From Sphingomonas qomolangmaensis (GTDB lineage Bacteria > Pseudomonadota > Alphaproteobacteria > Sphingomonadales > Sphingomonadaceae), in NCBI RefSeq assembly GCF_024496245.1, contig NZ_CP101740.1, positions 1,487,501-1,551,500 of the forward strand: a stretch of DNA of 64,000 nucleotides, read 5' to 3'. Position numbers and translations under genes: made by a program. Within the stretch, counting starts at the first letter, position 1; every line of letters begins with the position of its first letter. Shown piece after piece: positions 62,929 to 64,000 of this stretch. The notes below the pieces were generated by a model. It ran no database searches. It saw only the letters and a program-made list of their open reading frames with translations, and was not told where the DNA came from.

Positions 62929-64000
62929 ATGCGCCACCGTTTCTTCTCGCACCACACCCATGGCTTCGTCCGCGTCGCCGCCGCGACCCCTGCCGCGATG
63001 GTCGGCGATCCGATGGCCGCCGCCGCCTCGACGATCGCGCTGGCGCAGGAGGCGAACCGCGAGCGCGTCGATCTGGTGGTCTATCCCGAGCTCAACCTCA
63101 CCAGCTACGCGATCGACGACCTGCACCTGCAGGACGCGCTACTCGCGGCGAGCGAGGCGGCGGTGGCCGCGGTGGTCGCGGCGAGCGCCGAGCTTCACCC
63201 GGTGCTGCTGGTCGGCGCGGCGCTTCGGCGCAACGGGCGAGTCTACAACACCGCGGTCGCCATCGCGCGCGGGCGGATCCTCGGCGTGGTGCCCAAGAGC
63301 TTCCTGCCCAATTACCGCGAATATTATGAGAAGCGCTGGTTCGCCTCGGGACTTGGCCTCGGCGGCCTGACGATCGACGTCGCCGGCCAGACCGTGCCGT
63401 TCGGCACCGACCTGCTCTTCGCCGCGAGCGACCTGCCCGACTTCATCTTCCACGCCGAGATCTGCGAGGATTTCTGGGCCCCCGCCCCGCCCTCGACCAC
63501 GGGTGCGCTCGCGGGTGCACTGATCTGCTGCAACCTGTCGGCATCGAACATCGTCATCGGCAAGGGGCGCGAGCGCGACCTGCTGTGCGCGGCCCAAAGC
63601 GCGCGCGCGGTGTGCGCCTATGTCTATTCGGCGACCGGTCCGGGAGAGAGCACCACCGACCTTGCCTGGGACGGCCAGGGAATGGTCCACGAACTGGGCG
63701 AGCTGCTCGCGACCTCGGGCCGCTTCGACCTCGCGACCGAGCTGGTCGTCGCCGATGTCGATGCCGGGCGGGTGCGGCTCGAGCGGATGCGGATGGGCAC
63801 CTTCAACGATGCCGCCGCCGCCGCGGGCCATCCCGAAACGCGCTTCCGCCGGATCGCGTTCGAACACGCCCCCGATTTCGCCGATGTTGGGTTGCGCCGC
63901 GACATCCGCCGCTTTCCGTTCGTGCCCAATACCCCCGCGACGCTCGACGAGGATTGCTACGAAGCCTTCAACATCCAGGTCGAGGGGCTGCGCAAGCGAG
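62929..64000 (+). CDS. nadE: Glutamine-dependent NAD+ synthetase, 5' part (cut by window end)
   Basis: The first 357 codons of a glutamine-hydrolysing NAD+ synthetase, final step of NAD+ synthesis. The N-terminal nitrilase-like glutaminase domain is visible with its catalytic triad: glutamate in VYPELNLTSYAIDD, lysine in GVVPKSFLPNYREYYEKRWF, cysteine in AEICEDFW. The synthetase domain lies beyond the window. Start at the ATG at 62929 (MRHRFFSHHTHGFVRVA), which keeps the conserved frame to the edge. Confidence 0.93.
   Translation, partial: MRHRFFSHHTHGFVRVAAATPAAMVGDPMAAAASTIALAQEANRERVDLVVYPELNLTSYAIDDLHLQDALLAASEAAVAAVVAASAELHPVLLVGAALRRNGRVYNTAVAIARGRILGVVPKSFLPNYREYYEKRWFASGLGLGGLTIDVAGQTVPFGTDLLFAASDLPDFIFHAEICEDFWAPAPPSTTGALAGALICCNLSASNIVIGKGRERDLLCAAQSARAVCAYVYSATGPGESTTDLAWDGQGMVHELGELLATSGRFDLATELVVADVDAGRVRLERMRMGTFNDAAAAAGHPETRFRRIAFEHAPDFADVGLRRDIRRFPFVPNTPATLDEDCYEAFNIQVEGLRKR

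Overview
The window is GC-rich alphaproteobacterial chromosome and most resembles the Sphingomonadaceae (Sphingomonas-like). The support is gene content (homogentisate pathway genes, the ImuA/ImuB/DnaE2 mutasome, a permease-M1 peptidase fusion, a MoxR/DUF58/SpoIIM/RDD operon), a GTTC-N7-GTTC LexA box of the alphaproteobacterial kind, and many copies of a palindromic repeat whose translation gives peptides such as LRQAQGER, common in sphingomonad proteins. No 16S rRNA gene is present, so the genus is an inference.

Layout. 1-7.5 kb: a Tat-exported PhoX-like phosphatase, a lipoprotein/TetR pair, a tandem amidohydrolase pair and a membrane protein. 7.5-13.7 kb: a tightly overlapping operon DUF4129-DUF4350-MoxR-DUF58-SpoIIM-RDD, with a repeat inserted in frame inside the DUF58 gene. 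13.7-22 kb: a small XRE regulator with repeated upstream sites and its membrane partner, TraB/GumN, an RBBP9-type hydrolase, TlyA, TspO, a UbiK-like protein, YbjN, ProC, hemerythrin, MarR and a branched-chain aminotransferase.

22.09-39.81 kb is a 17.7-kb genomic island. It starts at a tRNA-Gln(TTG) gene, carries a tyrosine recombinase directly after the tRNA, and ends in a 17-bp perfect repeat of the tRNA 3' end. Cargo: two unrecognised lipoproteins; a RecB-like nuclease fragment abutting an N-terminally truncated flavoprotein-like gene; a translationally coupled small middle protein and a zinc-hook SMC/Rad50-like ATPase, an arrangement like the predicted ABC-three-component conflict systems; and, convergently, a decayed gene with a possible PIN-like fold, a nuclease-like protein and a restriction-endonuclease/TOPRIM protein. 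The island looks like a partly decayed defence island.

39.8-49.7 kb is housekeeping: permease-M1 peptidase fusion with its ABC ATPase, HNH protein, AI-2E family protein, DUF1275 protein, mntR/mntH divergent around a perfect palindrome, and a DUF1080 protein. 49.77-52.33 kb is a second, smaller accessory insertion: a two-gene operon of a caspase-family protease and an unrecognised 224-residue partner. 52.4-58.1 kb is the SOS mutasome operon imuA-imuB-dnaE2, with another repeat read in frame inside dnaE2. 58.2-64 kb holds tyrosine catabolism genes (hpd, hmgA, a Rieske protein), two divergent L,D-transpeptidases 16 bp apart, and the start of a glutamine-dependent NAD+ synthetase cut by the window edge.

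The strongest candidates for undescribed biology are the SMC-like cassette in the tRNA island, the nuclease-like operon beside it, and the caspase operon.
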